Part shown: piece by piece, positions 16,081 to 25,319 of the stretch
Layout of the letters: each line of letters opens with the position of its first letter
How positions within the stretch are numbered: position 1 is the stretch's first letter
Assembly (NCBI GenBank): GCA_028875125.1
Contig: JAPPGC010000065.1
Span: forward strand, 1-64,000
Length of the DNA stretch: 64,000 bases
Reading direction: 5' to 3'
DNA from: Bacteroidota bacterium
GTDB taxonomy: Bacteria > Bacteroidota > Rhodothermia > Rhodothermales > Bin80
Notes under the pieces: generated by a model
The model's input: the letters and a program-made list of their open reading frames with translations, nothing else
Database searches by the model: none
What the model was told of the DNA's origin: nothing
Position numbers and translations under genes: made by a program

Positions 16081-18643
16081 CGACTATTTTCAATAGTAGT
16101 CTTTGTGCCTCGCGGTAACCCGGTGCAATTTCAAGTGACTGAAGCACTGCTCGTTTTGCTTCGGTCATTTGTCGGTTGTGATACAGACTGTTCGCAAGTG
16201 CGAACTGTGCCTCGGCGCGATTTACCGGATTGAGCGCCAATATTGCCCGCCGCATTTCTACAACCTGTGCATGTTGGCCCAGATCGGCGTACAGTTTAGC
16301 CAATTGTCCGAGAACGTTTGCGTCATAGGGTTGTGTGTAGCGCGATCGCGTCAGGTAGCTCATGGCCTGGGTTGTATCCGTACGCTGTAGCAAGATACCT
16401 GCCAACTCTACCGCCTGTGTATCTCCATAGGGATAACCTGCCAGGTGATTCCGCAGGACCTGGGCCAGTTCAGTGATCTGTCCCCGCCGCCGGTACACTT
16501 CAGCCAAACCGTCATAGGGGTTGCCAGGACCGGTGTAGTCCGAATAGATTTCCAGGGCCATACGGTACGCAGACTCGGCGTCGTCGAGTCTGCCCGCTTC
16601 GAGGGCTTCCTCCCCCTCGGTCAATAGACCATAGAAGGAGTGTTCGCCTCTGCCGGCCAGATACTCGCGCAGGTTTCCACCGTGGAGTTCTTCGGTCAGC
16701 ATATCCGGCCATCCTTGAAGTACAGGATCCAGCCGATCTCTTTCCCGATCCAGGTGTGCCCTAAATGCTTTATCTAACGCCTCACGCGATATGCCTATTG
16801 CGTATTGGATCGCTGTCGACTCTGGTTGCCCACTGGCAAGCGACTTCAGCAAGTCCATGATTACGTTAAATCCATATTCGGCGACGACAAACTCAATGAC
16901 GCGATAAGCGTGATAGTAACTCAAAAGGACCTGCCCCTGGAATGTCGGACGTGTGAATCCACGGTCAATCTCCTCCAGGCTGTGTAGTCGGCCCTGATCA
17001 TACGCGGTAAAGAACTGGAGCTCCAGATCACGTTTCCAGGCCGGGTTCGCACGCACTTCCTCATAGACTGACAAGCCTTCGGTCAACCATCTTGGAATCT
17101 GATAATTGCTCAGTCCGACGGTCATTGTGTGTGCCAACTCGTGCCAGAGCGTGCGAGCCCAGTTATACGGTGATTCTGATATTGCAGCAGGTGTATTAAT
17201 AGCCACAACATCTCCAAAACACACACCTAGCAGGCCAATGTGTGGTACTCCTGCTACTCGAACTGCAAAGTCGTCCGCATCATTATAGGCCTCCAGCAGG
17301 ATTCGGTCCTCGGGTTCGTACCCGTAGTAGCTCTGCAGAACTTCGTAAGCCTTTTCGGCTTCGCGCAACATGATGGGACCCAATACATGCCGTTCATCCT
17401 CGTGAATGCGAAGGGTGAAATGCTGACTCGTCAGTGTTGCGAATTCATCCAATGCATCCAATAGGCTTAGAGTATTGGCTGCGTACAGGTTAAAGGCATC
17501 CCGATCATAGCTGCGCTCCATGTACGTGCGCGCTGATTCCACTTCTCCCAGGCGCATGAGTGCAGTTGCGTAGGCTGCGTTCGCAGCAGCATCGTCGGGA
17601 TGGGCCTCGACTGCTTTTTGGGCATATGTGGCGGCATCAGGATATCGGAACCGCAATGCTAAATCCTCGCTAATAATGCGATAGAAGGATGTGGGACGGG
17701 TAGTAAGCTCGAGCACAGCGGTTTCTGCCTGACTCACAGACTCAATCGCTCCCTGCATATGTTGCGCGGCAGCATAATGTGCCCATGCCTCTATACTACC
17801 CGGGTTTTGATCCAGTGCCTGGCGCGCGACGGTTACAGCTTCAGCGAAATCCCCATCCAATAAGTGCAGTTTGGCCTTAAGTGCCAACGCCGGCGCAAAA
17901 CCGTCTGTGATCCGCAGTGCCTGTTCAGCAAGCTCCTCCTTCTGAGCATACGATCCTGTAACCACAGCCAGTTGCACGTATATTTCAGCGCGTCTCGGGT
18001 TTATAACTAGAGCTCGTTCGTAGAGGTCTTTCGCGAATGCTTCGTCATGAGTGATCCTGTACAGGTCTCCATACCACAGTATGACTTGCACGTTATCCGC
18101 ATCTAGGCGAAGCGCCGTTGAGAATGCTTCATTGGCCTCGTGGTGATCTCCGAGGCGCATCGCAGCCCGTGCTCCAATTGCAAGGCCCACGGCGGTTGTG
18201 AACCCTCCCTGTCTCAGCCTAGCGTTGATCACCGAATACAAGCGTTGGGCCTGACGTGAATTACCACGCTGGCGGTACAATTCCGCGAGCTCCAGACCTG
18301 CGAGCCAGTAGTCGTTCTTGGATTGGATCGCTGCTAAATAGGCCGCTTCAGCTTCAGTCCAACTCCCTGTGACGGTGTGTAGCCGGCCAATGGCATAGTT
18401 CATGTACGCCGGCTGAGACGTATTGCGGAGCATTTGCTGCGCCCGGCGAAGTCCCGCTTCATAGGCCCCGGTTTGGAGGTACGTCTCGAAGTAGCCCTCA
18501 ATATTGATACCGTACAGGCTATCCGAGAAGGCGGCACGCGCCTCTCCGTAACTCCCTTCATTCAACAGCGTGTTGGCGTTCTGGGCTTGTGTTACCAACG
18601 GAGACAAGCCCAAAAGAACAATCAGGAAGCCGGTACCTCGCAT
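16067..18643 (-). CDS. TPR protein with embedded gluzincin (peptidase MA-like) domain
   Basis: An 858-residue exported protein with signal peptide residues 1-20 (ending TQAQ). It has an N-terminal array of tetratricopeptide repeats (~25-400), a zinc metallopeptidase segment, and further TPRs at the C-terminus (~650-850). The peptidase part has H501-ELA-H505 followed by E522 in 'PRWLTEGLSVYEE', the HExxH...E arrangement of gluzincin/peptidase MA-like proteins. Its role is unknown; the repeats suggest a periplasmic scaffold carrying a protease. It lies 5 bases after the amidohydrolase gene and overlaps the DUF4159 gene by 14 bases, so the three form one transcription unit leading to MoxR. Confidence 0.88.
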   Translation of the reverse strand: MRGTGFLIVLLGLSPLVTQAQNANTLLNEGSYGEARAAFSDSLYGINIEGYFETYLQTGAYEAGLRRAQQMLRNTSQPAYMNYAIGRLHTVTGSWTEAEAAYLAAIQSKNDYWLAGLELAELYRQRGNSRQAQRLYSVINARLRQGGFTTAVGLAIGARAAMRLGDHHEANEAFSTALRLDADNVQVILWYGDLYRITHDEAFAKDLYERALVINPRRAEIYVQLAVVTGSYAQKEELAEQALRITDGFAPALALKAKLHLLDGDFAEAVTVARQALDQNPGSIEAWAHYAAAQHMQGAIESVSQAETAVLELTTRPTSFYRIISEDLALRFRYPDAATYAQKAVEAHPDDAAANAAYATALMRLGEVESARTYMERSYDRDAFNLYAANTLSLLDALDEFATLTSQHFTLRIHEDERHVLGPIMLREAEKAYEVLQSYYGYEPEDRILLEAYNDADDFAVRVAGVPHIGLLGVCFGDVVAINTPAAISESPYNWARTLWHELAHTMTVGLSNYQIPRWLTEGLSVYEEVRANPAWKRDLELQFFTAYDQGRLHSLEEIDRGFTRPTFQGQVLLSYYHAYRVIEFVVAEYGFNVIMDLLKSLASGQPESTAIQYAIGISREALDKAFRAHLDRERDRLDPVLQGWPDMLTEELHGGNLREYLAGRGEHSFYGLLTEGEEALEAGRLDDAESAYRMALEIYSDYTGPGNPYDGLAEVYRRRGQITELAQVLRNHLAGYPYGDTQAVELAGILLQRTDTTQAMSYLTRSRYTQPYDANVLGQLAKLYADLGQHAQVVEMRRAILALNPVNRAEAQFALANSLYHNRQMTEAKRAVLQSLEIAPGYREAQRLLLKIVDGDE

Positions 18644-18648
18644 GAAAA

Positions 18649-19965
18649 TCAGTTAGAGCTACGATGGGCTTCTTCAATGCTTTCCAGGTGGTCGTCCAGC
18701 AATGTACGGTCGTACCAGTTACCACGCACCATAACCCCGGACAGCTCCTGCAAGTGCGCCAAGTCCTCAAGAGGATTGCCATCCATTAACAAGAGGTCCG
18801 CCCGTGCTCCCTCGCTGATGGTTCCAAATGTGTCTTCATTTGCAAAATATTCACCTACAGCCTGTGTACCCGAATGAAGGATCGCGTAGTTGGACATTCC
18901 CGCATCCACCATACGTTCAAGTTCGCGACGCAAAGAGAATCCGGGTACACTAAAGAGTTGTGGGGAATCAGTGCCCATAAGGATGCGAACATCCGCCTCG
19001 TGCAGTGCGCGCAATACGCGCATACGGGTATGAATCAAGTCCAAAGCCGCAGCTCTGTCATACTGGGGATTATTCTGTCGTCGCTCAACTGAACGAAACC
19101 AGTTTTCCACAATCGCTGGCGGCATATACTTCAATTCGTCGTACGCCCGCAGGTCTTCCAGATCAATGACACCAAACAGGACTTCCCAGAGTGCCATGGT
19201 CGGCACGATCCAGCCGCCCTTTTCTTTGGTAAGCGCAATAGCCTCTTCCAGTACTTCGGCCTCTGGGCGGTCCTGTGCACGGATATATTCTACATAGCCG
19301 TCTATATGATCGTAGGTTTCCTGTCCCATATTCAGTGCGTGCATCAGTCCCACATCGGCAGGAACATGACCGCCAAAACGAATCCCCTCTTCGGCTGCTG
19401 TACGCGCCATGGCATCAAATTCGTCTTTCGACATACCAGTAAGCACTTTCAGCAGATCCCAGCCTTCTTGCACTTGCTCGTGCACCATTGCGACGGCCTG
19501 CTCTGGTGAGTTTACAGAGTTGCCGTTAAAACTGGGGCCGGCCAAATAGAGTGTAGGTGCGATAAGCTCGCTATTGTTTGCGCGCTGCTTCAGTTCCAGC
19601 TGTCCAGGGGCACCAAGCATTCCCCGGACGGTCGTAATTCCGTTGGCTACATACAGAAAAAGCACATCTTCAGTGTACTGTTCAGGCTGATCCGGTCGTG
19701 GAATGTGACCATGCATTTCTGCAAGGCCCGGCATGAGAAACTTGCCAGTACCATCAATCACTTGTGCCCCGAGTGGCACCTCAACATCTGATCCGACAGA
19801 CACAATGCGATCTCCTTCAATAAGGACTGTGTGCGCTTCCAGCATCCGATCGCTGTCCATAGGAAGCACGGTCACATTGGTAAATGCGGTGATTTCCTGT
19901 GCGTGTACTAGGCCGCAGGTAAACAGCCCAACGGCAACAAACAAAAAGCCTATTTGCGTTTTCAT
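18649..19965 (-). CDS. Exported imidazolonepropionase-like amidohydrolase
   Basis: A ~438-residue amidohydrolase with a signal peptide ending 'LVHAQ'. The metal-dependent hydrolase features are 'MPGLAEMHGHIPR' (HxH), 'LLKVLTG' with the likely bridging Lys, 'GGHVPAD', 'YDHIDGYVEY' and the catalytic Asp in 'ILMGTDSP'. It belongs to the imidazolonepropionase/prolidase-like branch, whose exported members act on small cyclic amides or peptides; the substrate is unknown. I place the start at 19965, directly at the signal peptide; an upstream ATG at 19986 would add 7 residues. It heads the operon continuing to the TPR-peptidase and DUF4159 genes. Confidence 0.9.
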   Translation of the reverse strand: MKTQIGFLFVAVGLFTCGLVHAQEITAFTNVTVLPMDSDRMLEAHTVLIEGDRIVSVGSDVEVPLGAQVIDGTGKFLMPGLAEMHGHIPRPDQPEQYTEDVLFLYVANGITTVRGMLGAPGQLELKQRANNSELIAPTLYLAGPSFNGNSVNSPEQAVAMVHEQVQEGWDLLKVLTGMSKDEFDAMARTAAEEGIRFGGHVPADVGLMHALNMGQETYDHIDGYVEYIRAQDRPEAEVLEEAIALTKEKGGWIVPTMALWEVLFGVIDLEDLRAYDELKYMPPAIVENWFRSVERRQNNPQYDRAAALDLIHTRMRVLRALHEADVRILMGTDSPQLFSVPGFSLRRELERMVDAGMSNYAILHSGTQAVGEYFANEDTFGTISEGARADLLLMDGNPLEDLAHLQELSGVMVRGNWYDRTLLDDHLESIEEAHRSSN

Positions 19966-20212
19966 GTCTCTGAGGGGATAATGCATCGCTGACTATCGAA
20001 TTGTCAAGTGGTTGTGCGGAAATTAAATATAGGTCAGATTAATGTGTTTCAGGAGGGGCTTCGGTAGGAATTCAGCCGTACTTCGGATTACATGGCCTAT
20101 TCTTGATGTCTTGGAGGTCCTTATAGACTCTGAGCTTGTTTCAGCGAATGTTTGGTTATATCGGGCCAGTCCAGTGTAATCTGTATGTTCAGATGAAACG
20201 AAACTCATTCTT

Positions 20213-21406
20213 ATGCTAGGAATTCTGATTGGGCCGCTCCTCACAAAGTGTAGCGCAGAAAAAGCTACCCGACTCCGAGAATGGCGACCAGAACTGGTTT
20301 GCGCCAGCCGTCTGCGGATAATCCAGTTAGTGCTGACCGTCTTCTTCATCACGGTGCTGCCCAGTGGCACTCTAGTCGGGCAGCCTCGTGCAGTTGAGAC
20401 TGAAATAGCATTCACCGAAATACTTCGCGTGGGTGAGGAAACGGACGAAAACGCCTACCTATTCGGTCTAATCATGGGTTTAGCTGTGGATTCCAAGGGT
20501 AGGATCCTAGTTGCTGACCTACGACCACCTTCGGTAGCAGTTTTCTCTGTGGACGGAGAACGGCTCGGTTCCGTCGGTGGGGTGGGTGAGGGTCCAGGAG
20601 AATATGTCTCTGTGGACGATGTGGATGTGGGCCCATCCGACTCAATCTACGTTATGGATAGCAGGAAAGGTATCTTGCATGTGTACGACCCAACAGACTT
20701 CACGTACGTGCGCCATACTCGATTCCCGTACGACGAAGACTGGGGAAGCGTCACATCAGCCGTAGGGGTGTCCGATCATGGCCCTATCATGCGGTACAAC
20801 ACGGTGATAATTCCCGATAACGTAGGGAAGCCCCGACACAGTTACGCTGTTCTTACGTCTTGGACGGGTGAGCGTATCCGTGAACTTGCCCGCCTGCCGA
20901 ACTTAGGTCTGTATGCTGGTCTCACTTCTGATGGCCAGCCATCCGCGCAGGTAATCAAGTATGCCCCTAGCTCGGTGTTCAGATTGAGTGCTAGTCAGCT
21001 TTTCTACTCGGGTTTGAATGCGGAAATTGACATCTTGGTGACGTCACTGGCCGGTGATTCGGTAAAAAGTATCCGGTGGCCTCACGATCCTGTGCCCTTG
21101 ACGCGCAACGATATCCCCTCGGGGTTAGACGCAGAAGCTCGCAAGTTGTACCCTGAGTTCAAGCCCGCGTATAGGTCTTTCGTAATCGATGATCAGGATA
21201 ACATCTGGATCAAGGACTACGTTGAGGCCCCCGCCACGGAAGCACGGTGGCAAGTGCTTGATTCTGAAGGCAGGCTGATCGGTCAGGTACTACTTCCAAG
21301 GACCCTGGGATTGTACGTCATTGATACCGCCAAAGCACTGGCTTACGGTGCCTTGCGTGGTGATTCCGGTGAGTATTTGCTGGTGGTGTACTCGGTCGAT
21401 TTTTAA
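20213..21406 (+). CDS. 6-bladed beta-propeller protein (third locus)
   Basis: A 397-residue propeller protein of the same family as those at 191, 1898, 26614 and 57751. A hydrophobic segment at residues ~36-54 may be an uncleaved anchor or a signal peptide following a misplaced start; the real start may be downstream of 20213. The blades include 'IMGLAVDSKGRILVADLRPP', then the hallmark 'GVGEGPGEY', 'VGPSDSIYVMD' and the late 'FVIDDQDNIWIKDY'. It has no lipobox, unlike the copies at 191/1898 and 57751. It stands alone, followed by about 1 kb of apparently decayed DNA. Function is unknown. Confidence 0.82.
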   Translation: MLGILIGPLLTKCSAEKATRLREWRPELVCASRLRIIQLVLTVFFITVLPSGTLVGQPRAVETEIAFTEILRVGEETDENAYLFGLIMGLAVDSKGRILVADLRPPSVAVFSVDGERLGSVGGVGEGPGEYVSVDDVDVGPSDSIYVMDSRKGILHVYDPTDFTYVRHTRFPYDEDWGSVTSAVGVSDHGPIMRYNTVIIPDNVGKPRHSYAVLTSWTGERIRELARLPNLGLYAGLTSDGQPSAQVIKYAPSSVFRLSASQLFYSGLNAEIDILVTSLAGDSVKSIRWPHDPVPLTRNDIPSGLDAEARKLYPEFKPAYRSFVIDDQDNIWIKDYVEAPATEARWQVLDSEGRLIGQVLLPRTLGLYVIDTAKALAYGALRGDSGEYLLVVYSVDF

Positions 21407-21487
21407 CGTAGCACCACGAAGATGGGCCACAGAAACTATTGAGGCCCAGGGCCACTGGTGGGTTTGAATAACTGGCTCCCTGCATAA

Positions 21488-21898
21488 TTTCACACGTTTA
21501 GTAGACTGGGAAAGTTGTATGTAAAACTTTGTTTACCAATCGAGACCAGGGGCTCAGTTGTAAATGCTAGAACAACGGTGGGCTACAGTGACGACTTCAA
21601 AGAACCTGACGTAGAGGAGTATATGCTTGTAGGTATACAGGTCCAGCGTCCCATTGGTCGAGCTATTCACCCCGTCCTCTTTCAATAGAAAAACGAGCAC
21701 TACGTAGTTGTAATTAATCGGCAAGAAATTCTTGGCACATCTACTGCATTTGGCGTTTTTGGTGTATATGATGTGACAACCGGAGACCATCAGCATTCTG
21801 TGCCCTTACCTGAACATGGTCCTACTGCTATTAAAGGTGGGAGAGTATATCAGACACACGATTCGACGGTGGTCGTGTGGAATACAAAGGGCTTATAG
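21488..21898 (+). pseudogene. Possible propeller-like gene remnant with an in-frame stop
   Basis: Reading plus in the frame of 21488, there are about 136 codons interrupted by a single stop (TAG at ~21686). The part after that stop, containing 'FGVFGVYDVTTGDHQHSVPL', 'TAIKGGRVYQTHDS' and 'TVVVWNTKGL', looks like one or two beta-propeller blades with a proper C-terminal stop at 21896-21898. No start region or signal peptide is visible. I read it as the eroded 3' end of another propeller-type gene downstream of the intact one. The evidence is only the look of the translation. Confidence 0.35.
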
Positions 21899-22410
21899 CC
21901 AAAAATGTACGTTGAATAGGAAACTGCAGGAGTCTGTCAATCACAGGTCCAAATTCCGTCCGTAGTGGCGACCGCGAGATAACCAATCATTTCAAAATTC
22001 GCAGACAGGCCCTTTAGCTTTGAGTACCAGCATTTCTTGTGAATACGTGTACTATTGCGGATTCTGCCATGTGAACGTAGGCGACGAAGACCTGAGTAGG
22101 AGTGGTTGGAGAGTTTACGGGAGTATTCAGACCCACGCAAGTGGCACCTTTTGAAATCAATCTGCTGATGGCGGTGCTTGGATTGATATTGTAGTAGGCT
22201 CACAGGCTGAGGGCAACATTTCCAAGTTAAGCCCGTGTACGGAATTCAAGATTGGTGGAGCCCCAAACTAATCCTTCCGCACGAATTGCGGTAAAACCAA
22301 TTTGAACGAGTCGAACCGTGATCTACGACAGGTTGATATCTAGTGTTTGGCCGAGAATTAAATTGTGTTTTCTGGAAAAAACGAATTAGCTGTTTTCGCT
22401 GGGATCCCGC
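21899..22410. other. Decayed or non-coding stretch before nadE
   Basis: About 510 bases without a convincing gene. Open frames on both strands are short, and none shows recognisable motifs. One plus frame (~21977-22270) gives two open runs separated by a single stop, but its composition is not clearly protein-like. The promoter for nadE is probably in the last ~100 bases; I could not place it. Confidence 0.4.
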
Positions 22411-24039
22411 ATGAAGTTGGCATTAGCACAAATAAACACGACCGTTGGCGATTTACGCGGGAACGCAAACAAGGTGTCGGATTATTGCCGAAAAGCGCGG
22501 GAGCTAGGTGCAAGCCTTGTGGTTTTTCCCGAACTTACGCTCACAGGATATCCTCCACTGGATTTGTTGGAATCCGGGGATTTTGTAGCGCGTGAACAGA
22601 AGACACGGGAAGGCCTTGTTCAGACGCTTCCGGCTAATCTGGGTGTACTTCTAGGGGGGCTGGCCCGTAACTCGGGACATGGCAAACCGCTCCACAATGC
22701 GGCATACCTGTACGAGAATGGTGATTGTGCGGGTGTATGCCACAAGCAGCTATTGCCGGATTATGATGTGTTTGATGAGCTGCGACATTTTGCTCCAGGT
22801 GCAGATCCCACGGTGCTACGCTGGCGGAGTTTTAAGCTGGGTGTACATATTTGTGAGGATTTGTGGAACGTACGAGAGTCCGGCCGCCGGTCTTACACAC
22901 ATGATCCTATCGCCACGCTGGCCGGTCAAACCCCTGATCTTTTTATAAATCTCTGTGCCTCTCCATTTGCCATCGATAAGCATCTTGATCGGTATGCGCT
23001 CATGGAGACCGTCTGGCAACGGTATGGTCGCCCCTATGTCTTCACCAATCTGGTTGGCGCCAATACAGGTCTGATCTTTGACGGACGAAGCTGCGTAATC
23101 CAGGGTGGTCGGGTACTGGAAGCTGCTCCCTTTGAAGAAACCTTGCTCATTTGGGATTCCGGCCTTCCGTCAGGCACAGAACCAGCCCCTGTATCCCCAA
23201 TCCAGCAGGTACTGGAAGCACTGAAGCTGGGAATTCTGGATTATGTTGAAAAAACTGACGTTTTCGAGCGGGTATTTGTTGGGTTGAGCGGAGGCATAGA
23301 CTCTGCAGTGACAGCTGCGCTAGCGGTACAGGCTCTTGGACCAAAGCGTGTGGTTGGTGTGGCTATGCCTTCTGAGTACTCTTCGAGTGGATCACTGGAA
23401 GATGCAAGTCAGCTGGCCTCAAACTTGGGAATTGAGTTGCATACAATTCCGATTCACACGGTCATTGATGCCTTCAACAACGCGTTGAAAGATCAGTTTT
23501 CGGGCATGGGCGCAGGTGTTGCCGAAGAAAATATCCAGGCCCGCACACGGGGGACCCTGCTCATGGCCTTCGCCAATAAATTCAATGGAATGGTGCTCGC
23601 GACTGGCAATAAGAGCGAACTGGCCACAGGATATGCAACCCTTTATGGTGATATGAGCGGAGGACTTGCCGTTCTCGGAGATCTCTATAAGACCGAGGTT
23701 TACGAGTTGGCCAGATTACTGAACGCGTCTGATGAGCTTGTCCCGGAATCCTCGATCACCAAACCACCGTCCGCCGAATTGCGACCAAACCAAGTGGACC
23801 AGGATTCTTTGCCTCCGTACGATGTTCTTGACGAGATTCTCAAAGGCTACATTGAGAGGCGGCTAAGTGCCGACGAAATAGTTTCACGTACCGGGTACGA
23901 AAGAACGCTGGTTGAGTCAATCACGCTCATGGTGGACCGAACCGAGTACAAACGAAAGCAGGCCGCACCGGTGCTCCGCCTCCGCAGAAAAGCTTTTGGG
24001 AGCGGGCGAAAGGAGCCCATAGTTGCTCGCCGAACCTGA
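22411..24039 (+). CDS. nadE: Glutamine-dependent NAD+ synthetase
   Basis: A 542-residue two-domain enzyme that makes NAD+ from nicotinate adenine dinucleotide, ATP and glutamine-derived ammonia. The N-terminal nitrilase-type glutaminase (residues 1-~250) shows the Glu-Lys-Cys triad in 'FPELTLTGYPPLD', 'CHKQLLPDYDVFDE' and 'GVHICEDLWN'. The C-terminal synthetase (~265-540) has the ATP pyrophosphatase loop 'GLSGGIDSA' near residue 291, 'TGNKSELATGYATLYGDMSGG', and 'ITKPPSAELRPNQVDQDSLP' (20 residues). Length is normal for the glutamine-dependent form. The gene stands alone between decayed regions. Confidence 0.96.
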   Translation: MKLALAQINTTVGDLRGNANKVSDYCRKARELGASLVVFPELTLTGYPPLDLLESGDFVAREQKTREGLVQTLPANLGVLLGGLARNSGHGKPLHNAAYLYENGDCAGVCHKQLLPDYDVFDELRHFAPGADPTVLRWRSFKLGVHICEDLWNVRESGRRSYTHDPIATLAGQTPDLFINLCASPFAIDKHLDRYALMETVWQRYGRPYVFTNLVGANTGLIFDGRSCVIQGGRVLEAAPFEETLLIWDSGLPSGTEPAPVSPIQQVLEALKLGILDYVEKTDVFERVFVGLSGGIDSAVTAALAVQALGPKRVVGVAMPSEYSSSGSLEDASQLASNLGIELHTIPIHTVIDAFNNALKDQFSGMGAGVAEENIQARTRGTLLMAFANKFNGMVLATGNKSELATGYATLYGDMSGGLAVLGDLYKTEVYELARLLNASDELVPESSITKPPSAELRPNQVDQDSLPPYDVLDEILKGYIERRLSADEIVSRTGYERTLVESITLMVDRTEYKRKQAAPVLRLRRKAFGSGRKEPIVARRT

Positions 24040-24830
24040 AACTGAGTATTCTGAATTTGATTGCTCATGTTATGCATCATCACACAGACGCACTGCCCTG
24101 TCCTCACTGTACCATCTAGAAGGAAACGGCATGATCGTTTATCGTCTACCAAATCATGGGCCGGGCATTGTGATGTAATGATCGCGAATGGTTTTCATTA
24201 CATGGGATTTTTGTACTGAATCCTTTGAGGCACCGCGCTAAGCTAATTATCAGTTCTCCGGGTATAGTTGCCCGCACGTATACAACAAGCACTTAGAAAC
24301 AAACGATTGTTACCACCGCCAAATGACCACCACGGAGGACTAGATGGCAATTACTGTCAATATGTAAAAACACAAACATGGTGTGACCGTGATCAGGGGG
24401 AGGTTGCGGGATTGGCTAGTGTTGAGGTTGATTGGAATCAAGCATTGACACTTTCTGGAGTTGAATACAAGTTTTCCTGATAGCACGGGGTTTCCGCAGT
24501 AAACCATTTCCAACTTTATGACAACAGAGGTAACATTGCGTGGAGCGATCTTTCATGGGTTTAGTAGATTCAATCTGCTCATGATAACAGCACTTTTTGT
24601 TTCATTTGGCAACGAAGATAGACTTAGGGAGGCGTAATTTTCCACCCAGCGGCAGAGAACATTCCAGAAGAAAGCTCTTCTAGTTTGGTACTGAACGAAA
24701 AAATGAAGCCACCGACCTTGCCACTTGTTCCGATATGAAGCCGATGCCAAAAATCAAGTTGCTATTCGTGCTTTAGAGGGGGAGAGGTATGAGATGTTTG
24801 GTGCGTATTCCAACCAAGTGAGCCACTGTA
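24040..24830. other. Gene-poor stretch, nothing recognised
   Basis: About 790 bases after nadE. Only short open frames occur (for example 24268-24480 on the plus strand and 24553-24750 on the minus strand), and neither has recognisable motifs. Because an IstB relic follows directly, this may be eroded insertion-sequence or host DNA, but I cannot show that. Confidence 0.45.
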
Positions 24831-25060
24831 TGTACGCGAGACTGGTTGCATTACGTTGTGGATCCGCCGCCAGCACAATGTCATCATCATCGGCCCCACC
24901 GGAGTTGGCAAAAGCTATGTCGCGTGTGCCCTGGCACATAAGGCTTGCCTGGAAAACTTCTGAACGCGGTACTACCGTCTCTCCCGACTCATGGAAGCCC
25001 TGCAAACATAGTGAGGATCCAAAATACGCCGACTTTTCTCCTCTGTACTCGTTTAGCTGG
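24830..25060 (+). pseudogene. istB: Relic of IS21-family ATPase gene istB
   Basis: On the plus strand from ~24860 the translation reads 'RRQHNVIIIGPTGVGKSYVA' and continues 'CALAHKACLENF', a stop, then 'TRYYRLSRLMEALQT' and further stops. This is the Walker A region and following helix of IstB, the AAA+ helper of IS21-family transposition. IstB is normally ~250 residues; only ~60-70 codons around the P-loop survive, broken by at least one internal stop (~24955). No istA transposase or terminal inverted repeats are evident. It marks past insertion-sequence activity right next to the thioredoxin/propeller/peptide cassette. Confidence 0.8.
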
Positions 25061-25213
25061 CACAGTTCCTCGCTATTTGTGAAGTACATTACTAGGACCA
25101 AGCCTTCTTGAAAGTCTCGAGTAAAAGGCCGCGGACAATACCGATACAGGTATTCCGACGGGCAAATCCACCGGCCCGTTGCATGGTTCACTTCGCCCGG
25201 AATACTCACACGG

Positions 25214-25319
25214 TCCTGCGAGCTAGTGCCAGCAATCTCTGATCGGCCTGAAAATCACTCGCTGTCTTGAATGGCACGTCGCACGATCTCATCCAATTCA
25301 GTTGTCGTAAGTACGCCTT
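25214..25319. repeat. Direct repeat A at the 3' end of the DsbA-like gene
   Basis: About 105 bases, covering the last ~65 bases of the DsbA-like gene and ~40 bases beyond its stop, recur at 28408-28513 in the same orientation with roughly a dozen differences. Shared stretches include 'agcaatctctgatcggcctga', split here, and 'ggcacgtcgcacgatctcat'. The two copies bracket a ~3.1-kb segment containing the DsbA-like, propeller and Cys-rich peptide genes. Confidence 0.85.

Noticed and set aside
20023-20415. 130-codon minus-strand gene upstream of the third propeller gene
   Set aside because: Overlaps the propeller gene start, has no motifs and has a Ser/Arg-rich shadow-like composition.
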